Shown: piece after piece, positions 42,768-52,734 of the stretch
How the letters are laid out: every line of letters begins with the position of its first letter
How positions within the stretch are numbered: the first letter of the stretch is position 1
Assembly: GCA_019828595.1 (NCBI GenBank)
Contig: JAHQRK010000004.1
Location: forward strand, 2,418,001 to 2,482,000
Direction of reading: 5' to 3'
Length of the DNA: 64,000 nucleotides
From: Aphanomyces cochlioides
Taxonomy: Eukaryota > Oomycota > Saprolegniomycetes > Saprolegniales > Verrucalvaceae
Notes under the pieces: model-generated
Database searches by the model: none
Told to the model about the DNA's origin: nothing
The model's input: only the letters and a program-made list of their open reading frames with translations
Made by a program: the position numbers and the translations under genes

Positions 42768-42819
42768 GGCAAGGACCAGCAGCAGCTTTCGATCTTCTCC
42801 GAAAAGATTTTATCCAATC
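42768..42819. promoter_or_regulatory. 52-bp bidirectional promoter, FN3 / RRM genes
   Basis: The start codons at 42767 (minus) and 42820 (plus) leave 52 bp for both 5' ends. If the FN3 gene starts at its next Met, the interval grows by about 30 bp. Confidence 0.45.
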
Positions 42820-43281
42820 ATGCAGTCAACAGAAGCGGTCAAGTCCCATATCCATCCATCTTGCCGTGTCCATGTCGGTCAAATTCCGCCATGGCTCTTG
42901 GTCGAGCAGAAAGCTCGAGACTACTTTGGCAAATATGGACGAGTGACGGCGATTGACATCCACCGAGATCCGCGGGACACACAGGCTTGCGGCTTTTGCT
43001 ACGTGACGTATGCGAGTCCAGAAGAAGCGACGAAAGCCGTTGCGAGTCTTCGAGAGGAGCTTGCCAAGAACGAATCGCAACTTGAAGCGCACGTGGCATT
43101 CACGAGAGGATCGGTCGATGCGAAAAATCTAGTCAGCGACGAGACGACCGACAAGTTGGCGTATGTATCGCAGCGGCAGCTGAGCCAGATGACCGAAGAA
43201 GACGAAGACGATCGTCTCCTCTTTAGTCTGTCGCAACGATCAAGCCAAGGCAAGTCCATGCGGCATAGTTTTCTACACTAA
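42820..43281 (+). CDS. RNA-recognition-motif (RRM) protein
   Basis: 153 residues from ATG 42820; the open frame upstream overlaps the divergent gene. One RRM occupies about residues 10-90: RNP2-like 'CRVHVGQIP', then 'ARDYFGKYGRVTAIDIHRDP', RNP1-like 'ACGFCYVTYASPEEATKAV'. RNP1 departs from consensus (GFxFVxF) by having Cys and Tyr in place of aromatic Phe residues. The C-terminus is acidic and Ser-rich. It probably binds RNA or acts as an adaptor; no specific orthologue is recognised. Confidence 0.75.
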   Translation: MQSTEAVKSHIHPSCRVHVGQIPPWLLVEQKARDYFGKYGRVTAIDIHRDPRDTQACGFCYVTYASPEEATKAVASLREELAKNESQLEAHVAFTRGSVDAKNLVSDETTDKLAYVSQRQLSQMTEEDEDDRLLFSLSQRSSQGKSMRHSFLH

Positions 43282-43351
43282 GCGAGATATAACAAAGGAA
43301 ATGTTTAGAGAGAGAGAAACAGCATCGTAAAACATGTTTGAAGAGATGCAT

Positions 43352-43954
43352 TTACCAGCGATCGATGCGGGATTGCGCAGGCATGTCCCAAGGGAATGGA
43401 CGGCCAGGCACGGGTGGCGTGCCATCGCGTTCGTACGCCGCGATAATGTCGGCCTCGAATGGTTCCCATTCGAACTTGAAGCATTGGGAAGAGGCAAGGT
43501 CGGCAGTTTCTTCGATCAAGGCATCACGGGCTGCGTGCGTCGTGCTCATGGCCGATCGTGTACCTGTAGGATCGTACGACAAGACGGCAGGGTTCTTGTT
43601 GCCAGGGCTGCCCAACGCGGTGTCCTTGGGCAATTGCGCCAAAGGCTTGTGGCCCAACGAAGGGTGAAAGCCGACTTCGGTTTGGTTGAACTTCTTGTGA
43701 CGACGAGCATCTCGCGTGTAGTATTGAATGCTGTACACGTTCTTCTTGGACGCAGTCGTCGGGACATGCGCGCGTTCAGGCACGCTGGTTGGCGATGGGT
43801 AGCGGAACTTTTGCGACGCATCGGGCGATTGATTGTCCTGGTCCAAACCCGTCTGGACGCTGAAGATCAACATCTTACGGAGCTTGTCGCGCGTCTCTGG
43901 CGGCAGATACGCATCGAGCTTCAACGGCTTGTACGGCACCCACTTGCTGCTCAT
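43352..43954 (-). CDS. Uncharacterised 200-residue protein
   Basis: A single-exon minus-strand frame from ATG 43954 to 43352. It is rich in Pro, Lys, Tyr and Trp, hydrophilic, without signal peptide or membrane helix, and ends with 'PFPWDMPAQSRIDRW'. The N-terminus 'MSSKWVPYKPLKLDAYLPPE' has no targeting feature that I recognise. Such extended Pro/Tyr-rich proteins include axonemal microtubule inner proteins and mitochondrial structural subunits, but there is no basis to choose. It is convergent with the RRM gene (70 bp apart). Confidence 0.6.
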   Translation of the reverse strand: MSSKWVPYKPLKLDAYLPPETRDKLRKMLIFSVQTGLDQDNQSPDASQKFRYPSPTSVPERAHVPTTASKKNVYSIQYYTRDARRHKKFNQTEVGFHPSLGHKPLAQLPKDTALGSPGNKNPAVLSYDPTGTRSAMSTTHAARDALIEETADLASSQCFKFEWEPFEADIIAAYERDGTPPVPGRPFPWDMPAQSRIDRW

Positions 43955-44867
43955 CTTGCAAAAACGTCAGCCATCCACAGGTCGACTTCGTTCTCATATT
44001 ATTCCAAGATTTAATTTGAACTTGGTTTAAGTATTTCAGTCCATGGAATTTATTTTAATTATCAACTGCACTGAACGACCATGTCGTCGCCCCCACAAAG
44101 ATGCCATCGGTCGCCTTCTCTAGCCTCATTCCCGACACTCTTGTGGCGCTAGTGCGATGGAGCTAGGACGTTCTTTAGTGTAGCCTTCGAAGCGAGCCAG
44201 CAGACATCCATGAGCTGATGCAGAGGCATTGAAAAGCTCAATCAGAGAACCTCAGGGTTGGTTCAGTAGAGAACTGTGGGAGGATGGCCATGGTCATGAC
44301 TGAGCACACCCTTGGTGTCAATGGAACTATGAATGTCTGCTTGAGTCTCGGCTGAGCGAGTGAATAACGGAAGGAAGACATCACGGCAATGTCCTGGCAC
44401 GGGTATGAATTCGATCGCAGCTTGAAGGCGTATGTGTTGAAAGAAGGACATACCACATCAGGATGAAGAGCCATAGATTCAAGAGTCGTCAAGGTTCAAA
44501 GTGCCCATACTGAGGGGCTTCTCTGAAGATCACAGAGCTGTCCAAGCCGACGGGTGGAAACAGGTTCAACGAGTGGGTATGTCAATCGTCGTCAAAAAGT
44601 TGTAGGAGAGCGCTCAAGGATGATGGCTGTAGGGTTGTTCCAACGCATGTCGAACATTAACTCGACGTCCTGCCGTCCTTCCGATGGCGGCAAACCATTG
44701 TCCTGCCTGTGAAACGTCGCCAGTCGTCATTGGCGGCATGACTCCAATCAAATCGCCAAGACATGAGGCATCATGTCACCAATTCTTCCACGCCAAGGCC
44801 TCTACTGTTGGAACAAACGATACGTGTCGAATGCGCGCCAGAAGCAGTTCCGCTTTTGCCGTCGACG
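43955..44867. other. 913-bp divergent intergenic region
   Basis: Only short overlapping frames occur (for example 44492-44238 on minus), without motifs. No tRNA or repeat was recognised. It should carry promoters for the 200-residue protein and the SulP gene. Confidence 0.5.
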
Positions 44868-46829
44868 ATGAAGATCCCGACAAAGATCAACTGGCGAGCC
44901 ATGGCGGCCCATTTGGCGTGGATTCCCAACTACAACATCCGCCGCGATCTCAAATTTGACATCATTGCGGGCGTGACGGTGGCCATGATGATCGTTCCCC
45001 AGGAGATCTCTCTTGCGAATATCATGCATGTGCCAGCTCAGTATGGGCTCTACACGGCGGCGCTCACGCCCGTGCTCTATGCTCTCTTCGGGTCGTCGAG
45101 GGTTTTGTCCGTAGCGAACGGATCGGAAGTGAGTCTCATGGTCGGCGCTGCGCTCCAAAACATCCCGACGGAGAAGGAACGTGTCGCAGTCGGCATCTTC
45201 CTCTCGTTCTACATTGGCATGATCAATGTGATCTTGGGCACCTTGCATCTCGGTGTCATTGCGGACTTCTTCTCGAGACCAGTCATGGGCGGCTTCCTCT
45301 CTGGTGGCGGTGTCATCATCATGATCTCGCAGTTCCCAACGTGGTTCCAAGTCACGCTGCCGACGTCGACGTACCCGGTCCAAACGATTGTCAATCTCTT
45401 CAAGCACATGAAAGAATCCAACGCCAACTCGATTGCTGTCGGCGCCGTCTCGATCGTCGTGCTTTCTCTCATGAAGTACGCCAAGCGCCACTGGATTCCA
45501 AACCCAACGCTCGCTGAGATCTTTGGATCGATGCCGCATGCCAAAACGGACGATTCCGACGACACGCCCGTCTCGGACGTCCAGACGCCGACGGAAGGCG
45601 GCCAGCCTCCAACGACTTGGGCATTCTCTCTCGACGAACAAGACTACGCCGCGCTAGAACCTGCGCCCGTGACGAGAACTCACACGAAGAAATGGCGTCT
45701 CGTGCTCTTCTTTCTCCTCCGCACGCTCTGCGACTTGGGTCCGCTTGTCGTTTGTCTCTTTGGCATCTTGGCCGGTCACTCGATCGGCGAGAAGATCAAA
45801 GTGACTGGTCATGTCCCTCAAGGCTTCGCTTCCCCAGTCGTGCCTTGGTACGGCTACGCCGACGACATTATCCAAACCGTGAGCTTTGGCGACGTGACGT
45901 TGAACGCCTTGTCGATTGCACTGATTGTGTACATGACGAGCATTGCGATGGCCAAGCGTCTGGCCGTACGAGACCACTACGAAGTGAATCCGACCAACGA
46001 GTTCATCGGCCTGGGCATGGCGAGCACGATCGGGTCGTTCTTTCACGTGATGCCGCCGACTGGAGGCATGTCACGCACGGCAGTCAACATGCAAAGTGCC
46101 AAAACACAACTGGCGTCGGTGATCACAGTCGCTTTGGTCATTCTCGTCCTGATGGTCGGCACGGACTCTCTCTACTACCTTCCAAAAGCGAGCTTGGCAG
46201 CGATCGTGATCGTCGCCGGCTTTTGGCTCATTGAGCTGGAGGAAGCCAAGTGGTTGTATCGCTCCAAGCGCGATGAGTTGTACGTCTGGCTGGCGTCGTT
46301 TGTCTTCACGATTGGTCTTGGGATCATGGGGGGCTTGGGAGCGTCCATCGTCTGCTCGCTCATCGCAGTCATGGTCAAGACGAAGCGTCCTCATGTCTAC
46401 CCCGTCGGTCGATTCACGCATCCTGAAAATGGCGCGGTCACATATGTCAACTTGGTGGAGAACCCGACGGCCCACGTCGATTCCGAAGTGCTCATCATGC
46501 GCGTCGAAGGCTCACTCTACTTTGGCAATAGCGAATATGCCGTTCAAGTGATCGTATCCCATGCTCTGCTTCACGAGAAAGCCCAAGCGATCGTGATTGA
46601 TGCGTCGTTCGTCCTCGACATGGACGCGACGACGATTCAAGTGTTTGAAGCCATCCACTTGAAGCTTCCCAATCGCAAGATCGCCTTCTGCAACGCGCAA
46701 CCACACCTGGCTCACGTTATCAAGACGAGTGGTCTCTGCGAGATGCTCTGCATTGCTGACGTGACAGAGTCGATTGAGCACACCGTCGCGCGCGTGCATG
46801 CGCTTGGCGAGCCAGGAGTGGCTTTCTAG
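44868..46829 (+). CDS. SulP-family (SLC26) sulfate/anion transporter with STAS domain
   Basis: 653 residues from ATG 44868. The open frame extends to 44763 but the preceding part is unlike the family. About 10-12 transmembrane helices follow the opening 'NYNIRRDLKFDIIAGVTVAM' and the SulP signature region 'PQEISLANIMHVPAQYGLYT'. Later 'NPTNEFIGLGMASTIGSFFH' and 'PPTGGMSRTAVN' match the conserved TM8-TM10 block. The C-terminal STAS domain begins around 'VLIMRVEGSLYFGNSEYAVQ' and includes 'AIVIDASFVLDMDATTI'. A charged cytosolic loop of about 80 residues (near residues 215-300) is longer than in most relatives. The protein probably imports sulfate or exchanges anions at the plasma membrane or an organelle. 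Confidence 0.93.
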   Translation: MKIPTKINWRAMAAHLAWIPNYNIRRDLKFDIIAGVTVAMMIVPQEISLANIMHVPAQYGLYTAALTPVLYALFGSSRVLSVANGSEVSLMVGAALQNIPTEKERVAVGIFLSFYIGMINVILGTLHLGVIADFFSRPVMGGFLSGGGVIIMISQFPTWFQVTLPTSTYPVQTIVNLFKHMKESNANSIAVGAVSIVVLSLMKYAKRHWIPNPTLAEIFGSMPHAKTDDSDDTPVSDVQTPTEGGQPPTTWAFSLDEQDYAALEPAPVTRTHTKKWRLVLFFLLRTLCDLGPLVVCLFGILAGHSIGEKIKVTGHVPQGFASPVVPWYGYADDIIQTVSFGDVTLNALSIALIVYMTSIAMAKRLAVRDHYEVNPTNEFIGLGMASTIGSFFHVMPPTGGMSRTAVNMQSAKTQLASVITVALVILVLMVGTDSLYYLPKASLAAIVIVAGFWLIELEEAKWLYRSKRDELYVWLASFVFTIGLGIMGGLGASIVCSLIAVMVKTKRPHVYPVGRFTHPENGAVTYVNLVENPTAHVDSEVLIMRVEGSLYFGNSEYAVQVIVSHALLHEKAQAIVIDASFVLDMDATTIQVFEAIHLKLPNRKIAFCNAQPHLAHVIKTSGLCEMLCIADVTESIEHTVARVHALGEPGVAF

Positions 46830-47067
46830 AGCGCTCGTTTCGTGCATCCTTCTGTACAAAATACATTTTCGATCTCCACCATTCATCTCTCCAAGTCGAC
46901 GCTGAGGATCTTCCCCAAACTTGCGGCCACAGAGGCTTGTCCGCCGCGGCTAGATAGACGCACACGCAAAGGAATCCACACTTGGTTGTCACCATTGTCA
47001 GCACTAAACTTAGCATCCACTCGAAGTGTGAAACGGCTCAACTTGGAGGTCGACAGACGACCGCGCG

Positions 47068-49186
47068 ATGCGTTCGTGCAAGTCGAACAAAGAGCGACAC
47101 GACAGTCCTAGAGTATGACTGTCGATGATGTCCTTGTACGATTCATGTGTAGGAGCAGGGTAGTCGTCACGACGACGAGAACGACGACAGTGCTGCCCAA
47201 CGAAACGAAGAGCGAAAAGCACGTAGGCGAAAGGAAGAAAAGGACGCCGCGACCAAGATTCAATCGCACGTACGAGGTTGGCAATGTCGAAACTATCGCT
47301 CCTCAACACACTCCACCACAAACTCGACGACGGACGACGAAGCGACGCCGTCCCCATTGCAGAGTCCAACAAAGCAGCAGCCTTCGAAACAACTCTCATC
47401 CTGCAACTCGACCAGCAGCTCAAGAGAGCTTTCATCTTCGTCGTCCAGCTCGATATTGCTCGACCGACTTGCTCCGATCGATGTGAAAACTCCGAGAAAC
47501 ACAGAGCTCCGTCGACAAAGATCGACACAGAGGTACTGGGTCTCTACACATACGCAGTCACGAGCGACGACCACAGAATCGAACCGACTAGTCCAGCTGG
47601 CCGTGGAGACGACGTCGTAGACTGTGAAGTCCACATTGACTACAGTCGAGGGGGTAAGGCTCTCCTCGTGACGTGGCGTCATGTACTAGCACTAGCGCAT
47701 CCAAACGCAGTGGCTTCAGATGCGCAAGATGCGGCTTCAGACGTCAGGGGGCAGTTAGGAGAGTACGAAGACAGCAAGGACGACGGCGCGACTAGAACGT
47801 GGCCAACGCCACTCACTCTACAAGATCACATAGGTATATTGCTGCCACTCTAATGAGAAGATGGTCAACTTGTGGTCCAGACGTATCCAAGGAATCAACA
47901 GCAGACATCGCGAAACGCGGCACCGTCCGAGTCTTTGTCATGACGTGGAATCTCCAGGCTCAAAAACCACCGGAAGATCTTGGAGCGCTCTTGCGGCCGT
48001 CTGCATACCATGTCTACGCGATCGGCACTGAAGAATGCGTTCGGACGTCCGTGGTCGCTCGATCTCTCGCTCTCATGTATCGTGGTAGAATCGCCAAATC
48101 CGTCATCTTCCAGTCCAAGAAGGAATGGGAGGACCAACTCAAAGCAACACTTGGACCAGAATACACCAAACTGCGCAGTCATGCCCTCACGGCCATGCAC
48201 AACGTCGTCTTTGTGCATCAGAACGTCTTCCCGCTCATCTCACACCTCCACTCGGATGCGATTGCGACTGGTTTGGGCAACCACCTCGGCAACAAAGGTC
48301 TCCACGCACTGGCGCTTCATATCCTGAGAGCGTCGTAGGCGGCGTCAGCATTGCTTTCAACATTGGCAGGACATCGTTTGCATTCGTCGGATGCCATTTC
48401 GAAGCCCATCAATCGCAACATGCGCTTCAGCGACGGAATGCCAACTTTCACAAAATCAACACGGAGCTCCAGCTCGTCGACCCGACTGAGTACGACATGG
48501 ACGAAGCGCGGTTGAGACGTATGTTGTGTTTGTCTAGGGACCACCGCCATGGACCGATCACTGAAGCGTTCGATCGAGTCTTTTGGTGCGGCGACCTCAA
48601 CTACCGCATCGATGGCACTCGACGCATGATTGACAATCTTCTCGAGCGCAACTTCCACGACGTAAGCTACGTTATGACTCGTACAACTGCATCATCGCCA
48701 GGTTCTCCTCGTGAACGACCAACTGCGCAAGGAAATGCTTGCAGGTCGAGTCTTCCAGGTACATAGAATGCCATGAAGACCTTATTGACGAGTGACCCAC
48801 AGCGCTTCCGAGAAGGCCCGCTGCATTTTCGACCCACGTACAAGTTTGACAAAGGTTGCAGTGAGAAGTTCTTCATGAGTTGAGTGCTTCATGTAGGCTC
48901 AGATATGTACGACTCGTCGCCGAAACAGAGAATTCCATCGTGGACAGATCGCATCTTGTTTCTCTCCACTACACCCGTACGACCACATCGATATGGTTTG
49001 CTAACTCAGCGGTAGAAAGCCATCGTGCAGCGGGCGTATGAAAGCCACATGGAGATCAAGACGTCCGATCATCGTCCCGTGACTGCAATCTTTGACGTTG
49101 AATTCATGACGGAATCGACCAGACATGACACGACTGCATTGGTCGGAAGTGACCAGACGAAGAGCGAAGTGTGTTGTCTGCAGTAG
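47068..49186 (+). CDS. IQ-motif inositol polyphosphate 5-phosphatase
   Basis: Starts at ATG 47068. After a short intron, a charged segment leads to an IQ motif 'ATKIQSHVRGWQCRNYR' (near 47250-47300), then a Ser-rich region and a 5-phosphatase domain. Catalytic signatures are 'VFVMTWNLQ', 'AIGTEECVRT', 'NHLGNKGGVSIAFNIGRTSF', 'FWCGDLNYRI', 'PSWTDRILF' and 'KTSDHRPVTAIF'. Introns of 38-45 nt interrupt the domain (for example after 'GNHLGNK' and after 'LLERNFHD'). The protein removes the 5-phosphate from phosphoinositides or soluble inositol phosphates. The N-terminal IQ motif suggests calmodulin control (inference). Exons between 47560 and 47900 are only partly resolved. The stop at 49184-49186 lies 14 bp before a mobile element. 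Confidence 0.8.
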
Positions 49187-49200
49187 CATTAGACGAATTA

Positions 49201-49859
49201 ACTACACCATTTGCCGGTTTAGTTCGTTTAACTTGCGATATATTTCGAATCATTTGCAACATATTATTTCGTATCACGTGCAATATATTTCGTTTGACTT
49301 GCATTTAATTTCGTGGCCCGCGACGAAAATCGATTTATATTTCGCATGACGTGCATACCTCTTGCATTTAATTTCGCATTTTTTAGCTTATATTTCGTAT
49401 CACGTGCATTTAAATTCGCAGAAAAGAGAAAAAGTACATAAAAAAATTGTTATAGACCTCATAAGAAATTGATGGGTCGCTTCAATCGCCATATAAGTTA
49501 ATGCGAGCATCAAGCAAGCTCAGCAGAGTTCATATGCGCCTGCCCGTCGCGAATTCATAGCTCAAGCCAATACTGCAACACATGTGAAACTTCATATCTC
49601 AATAGGACATTCAGTCGATTTTGCATTACTACGAATTTAAATGCACGTGATACGAAATATAAGCTAAAAAATATGAAATTAAATGCAAGAGGTATGAAAT
49701 ATAATGCACGTCATGAGAAATATAAATCGATTTTCGTCGCGGGCCACGAAATTAAATGCAAGTCAAACGAAATATATTGCACGTGATACGAAATAATATG
49801 TTGCAAATGATTCGAAATATATCGCAAGTTAAACGAACTAAACCGGCAAATGGTGTAGT
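49201..49859. mobile_element. Foldback (MITE-like) element with long inverted arms
   Basis: The ends are ACTACACCATTTGCCGG and its exact complement. The arms of about 215 bp (49201-49413 and 49645-49859) are nearly perfect inverted copies around a unique 230-bp centre. The arms contain internal units built on CGTATCACGTGCA with AT-rich TTTCG spacers. No coding frame and no clear target-site duplication is seen. It sits exactly between two convergent genes. Confidence 0.85.
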
Positions 49860-49875
49860 AAGGAGCTGAGGAACT

Positions 49876-50187
49876 TCACCGACGGTGGATGTGTTGGTTC
49901 TCCGCTCGGTCAAAGAGAGGATCGAAGAGCTCCGACCGGTTGATCGGGTTGGGCTGCCCATTTGCAAACGTAAAGCGGTGCGCTCGCCAGTCGGTGCCTT
50001 CTATGGGTTGTGTCGTGAAGATGTCCTGGCGCCGATCTTTGTCGAAGTGAACATCGGGATGCCGCGTCGAATATCGCACGACAGTGAACGTCGCACCTGA
50101 GAGAGCGCAAATCATAATTCCAATGATTGGATATGTGGAAGGATCCATGAGCCAGCTCTTCGTGAAGGATGCAAAGCGCGCTGCCAT
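49876..50187 (-). CDS. MLRQ/B12D-like small protein, copy 3
   Basis: 103 residues, clearly paralogous to the 38-kb pair: it shares 'SWLMDPSTYPIIGIM', 'RYSTRHPDVHFDKDRRQDIF' and 'RAENQHIHRR', with scattered substitutions. One membrane-spanning segment follows the N-terminal amphipathic helix. It ends 17 bp from the foldback element. Likely a mitochondrial inner-membrane accessory subunit; duplicated with divergence. Confidence 0.6.
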   Translation of the reverse strand: MAARFASFTKSWLMDPSTYPIIGIMICALSGATFTVVRYSTRHPDVHFDKDRRQDIFTTQPIEGTDWRAHRFTFANGQPNPINRSELFDPLFDRAENQHIHRR

Positions 50188-50366
50188 GATGATATCAGCA
50201 ATGCGACCAACAGCTGAGGCGGTGAATTATCCAAGATCGTCTATGCATGTCGATGCTTGTTTATGACGCTCGATCTATGCTGCGTCGTTTCTATGACCCA
50301 ACACTTGACAACCGACGCGCCGAAGACATGCAAGCGCACGAAGAGCATTATTGAATCCTATCCAAC

Positions 50367-50612
50367 ATGCCCATGACAACTCGAGTCGCCTCATTGCTTA
50401 CCAAGAAGTGGATCACCGAATCAGCCATTCCCAATCTCGCCATCGCAAGTGGCGTCGCGGTGGGTGCTGGCTCCACCGCAAGACAACTGGCTGTCTGGGA
50501 AGATGAAGCTTCAACTACGAACAGCACAGCAAGCGCATTCAACACGACCCACGGCCCAAATCACCATGACCTGGAGCAGTTTGAGGCGTTCATGATGATG
50601 ATGATGCGATAA
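50367..50612 (+). CDS. MLRQ/B12D-like small protein, copy 4 (diverged)
   Basis: 81 residues from ATG 50367. It shares the 'LLTKKWITESAIPNLAIA' opening pattern and one hydrophobic segment ('SGVAVGAGSTARQLAVW') with the paralogs, but the tail is different and ends 'HHDLEQFEAFMMMMMR'. The same tail pattern occurs in copy 5, so the two form a subgroup. The Met-rich end is unusual. Confidence 0.5.
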   Translation: MPMTTRVASLLTKKWITESAIPNLAIASGVAVGAGSTARQLAVWEDEASTTNSTASAFNTTHGPNHHDLEQFEAFMMMMMR

Positions 50613-50830
50613 ATAGGCGATTAACATGGACGAGAAGTGTATTTATGCATTGTGTACTTTAGAGAGAGTGAGAGGAGGATGGAAGGCTAGAAGTTTTGAG
50701 TACGTGGCATGCGTGGCAAGAGTTGTCGAGCTCGGCGGACTGAATGCACCATCTGTGAGGCGAATTTGAACAAACATGGATAAACGAAGATAAATACAAA
50801 GTTCATGAAACGATAACAAGACAACCGGGA

Positions 50831-51055
50831 TCACCGCATCATCATGAGAACATCGACTTGTTCCAAGTCATGACGAGCATTTGGATGTTGAGAGGGGAAT
50901 CCACGAGACGAGTCTTGAGTAGCTCGCTCCATCGCCGTGTATCGCTTAACAGTCGAGCCAAGTCCAGCCACAGCACATGTAAGAACAACCACGCTGGGAT
51001 AGATAGCAGGATCAGAGAGCCATTTCTTGGAGAAGTTCGTGAGACGCGCTGACAT
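50831..51055 (-). CDS. MLRQ/B12D-like small protein, copy 5 (diverged)
   Basis: 74 residues from ATG 51055: 'MSARLTNFSKKWLSDPAIYP', one TM segment ('VVVLTCAVAGLGSTVKRY') and the tail 'HDLEQVDVLMMMR', which matches copy 4. It is convergent with copy 4 across about 220 bp. Together with copies 1-4 this makes five family members within 13 kb. Confidence 0.5.
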   Translation of the reverse strand: MSARLTNFSKKWLSDPAIYPSVVVLTCAVAGLGSTVKRYTAMERATQDSSRGFPSQHPNARHDLEQVDVLMMMR

Positions 51056-51520
51056 GCCGGGAAGAATTCAAGTTTGAGACTGGTCGCTTCGAAGAAAAGC
51101 AACTTGAAGTACGCGTGTCTCTCCACATTGCGGATTATCACGAAAATGACTGTTTTGGCGACAAGCAGACCTTTTTATCCAATTTTTTCGGATACTGCCT
51201 GTTTTCCGAACAGCCTTTCTCTTACGTGTCAATCGCCAAAACTGCAGATATGAAGTCGGGTAATGGTGAAATCGTACGCGCACTCTACTATGATGCATTT
51301 ATCGGGGGGCAAAGAAATCTATCTGCAGCCTTTGCAAAAAGCCATACGCAAAGAGTAACGGATATTGTTCATTCGATTCGAATTTGGAGTTGGCTGCTCA
51401 ATCGAATGAGCAGAAGGCAGACAATCGATCGACCAATCAAAATACAGAAAAAAAATGACTTTTCATCCAATCAAAATCTAGCAAAGCTGAGAGACAGCCC
51501 ATGACGATTTCTTCGCCGCA
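51056..51520. other. Boundary interval, no supported gene
   Basis: A 130-residue open frame (51115-51504, plus) has no motif and untypical composition. This interval marks the change from host genes to mobile elements. Confidence 0.4.
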
Positions 51521-52410
51521 ATGGAGAACGCAAATACACCACCGCATCGCTACAACACTCGAAACTCTCCCCAGGCTGCTGTTGACCAAGTGTACAAGCT
51601 CAGGGCAGATATATTTGTGAAGGAAACTGTCTGTGCTCGTGACCACAGCGGCAAACGACTCCATCCGCATGTCTTCGAAGGGAGCAACTGGAGTTCAATA
51701 CGAGAGAAAATATTCAACCATTGCGCCCCCCACATGAACAACAAAGCATCTTATGTGAATGACCCCCGTCAATGGTCAATCGCCGAGTCCCCGCCAACCT
51801 TGATCGACTTTGATGCCTACATTACGATTAAGTTGGCTCGATATCACTTCAAGCCACCCAGCGACGATCAAGCTCAGGTGTACCTTGTCTCTCATACGAA
51901 TGCGACGTTCACAGTTCTTGTTTTCAAGTGGGGACATCTGCCACAGATCTCCAAGAATTGAATGAGCAGTGCATACTACCTCCAAATCGCGACCGCGCTG
52001 GCGCAGCCGCTGAAACACTGCATCAAGAGACCGTGTCGCTTTTTAAACAGAGATGTGATACAATGTATGAAGCATACGACGCAACTTGGCGATTATGGGC
52101 AGCGTCAATCCTCAAAAAACCATTTCACCAGCATGCAATCTCCATCGCACTCCCACCACCGTCGAATATGCTGCACTTATTTCATTCTGTCCCCAATGGC
52201 CCTCAACAACGAACTGCAAATTTGCAGCAAAACCTTACTATGGCCCTCGATGTTGTTGAGTCGTGCAAAGAAGAATTGGAAGCAGCATTGCGGTACACTG
52301 AAGATGCAAGTATGCCGTCAAAATAGGTCTTGAGAGCATGGAAATTAAGTGCCGCATGATCAAGAGTTTCATGGCACAGATGCAACAAGCAGATGAACAC
52401 GCAAAGTCAT
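51521..52410 (+). pseudogene. Unknown ORF next to a transposase, frame-broken
   Basis: A frame from ATG 51521 ('MENANTPPHRYNTRNSPQAA') runs to 51961, and a second overlapping frame (51928-52326) continues with helical sequence ('DTMYEAYDATWRLWAASILK'). A third piece to about 52410 ends 'FMAQMQQADEHAKS'. These look like one protein broken by frame shifts or by undetected introns. No domain is recognised. Its convergent position to a DDE transposase suggests an accessory protein of the same transposon, as in Harbinger elements. Confidence 0.4.
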
Positions 52411-52734
52411 GAATATGATGAGGTCTATCCCGAATGCTGATGATGTCGATCACAGTGATGCTTGACAAAGCAGCATTATTTTACAGTTGTTAATTGATGG
52501 AAATTTTTGTGACAATATTATTTAAATAATTTTGCTTTATATGAAACATTGTATACTGAAGTAATATAATTAAAATGAATAACGACAAAAATATAAAGTT
52601 TATTCTTCATCATCGTCTCGACAATCCATGAAGTCAAGCAAGTCATTCATGTCACTCACCGCACGCTCCCTGGAAGCCGTTCCGCTCTCGGATAGTCGTG
52701 ATGACGGAACAAAGTGTCCAGACACACGATAGCC
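52411..52734. other. AT-rich spacer between accessory ORF and transposase
   Basis: About 320 bp, strongly AT-rich, with a TTATTTAAATAATTTT-type stretch. No gene seen. It may include 3' ends of both flanking frames. Confidence 0.4.

Noticed and set aside
44238..44492. 84-residue minus frame in the SulP upstream region
   Set aside because: No motif, several overlapping alternatives, and no splice context; treated as non-coding.
51115..51504. 130-residue frame at the gene/transposon boundary
   Set aside because: Composition unlike neighbouring proteins and no recognisable domain or conserved pattern.
51925..52340. Ultra-short introns (about 17-20 nt) in the accessory ORF
   Set aside because: The candidate lengths do not restore frame at the first junction, and verified introns here are at least 37 nt; frame decay fits better.
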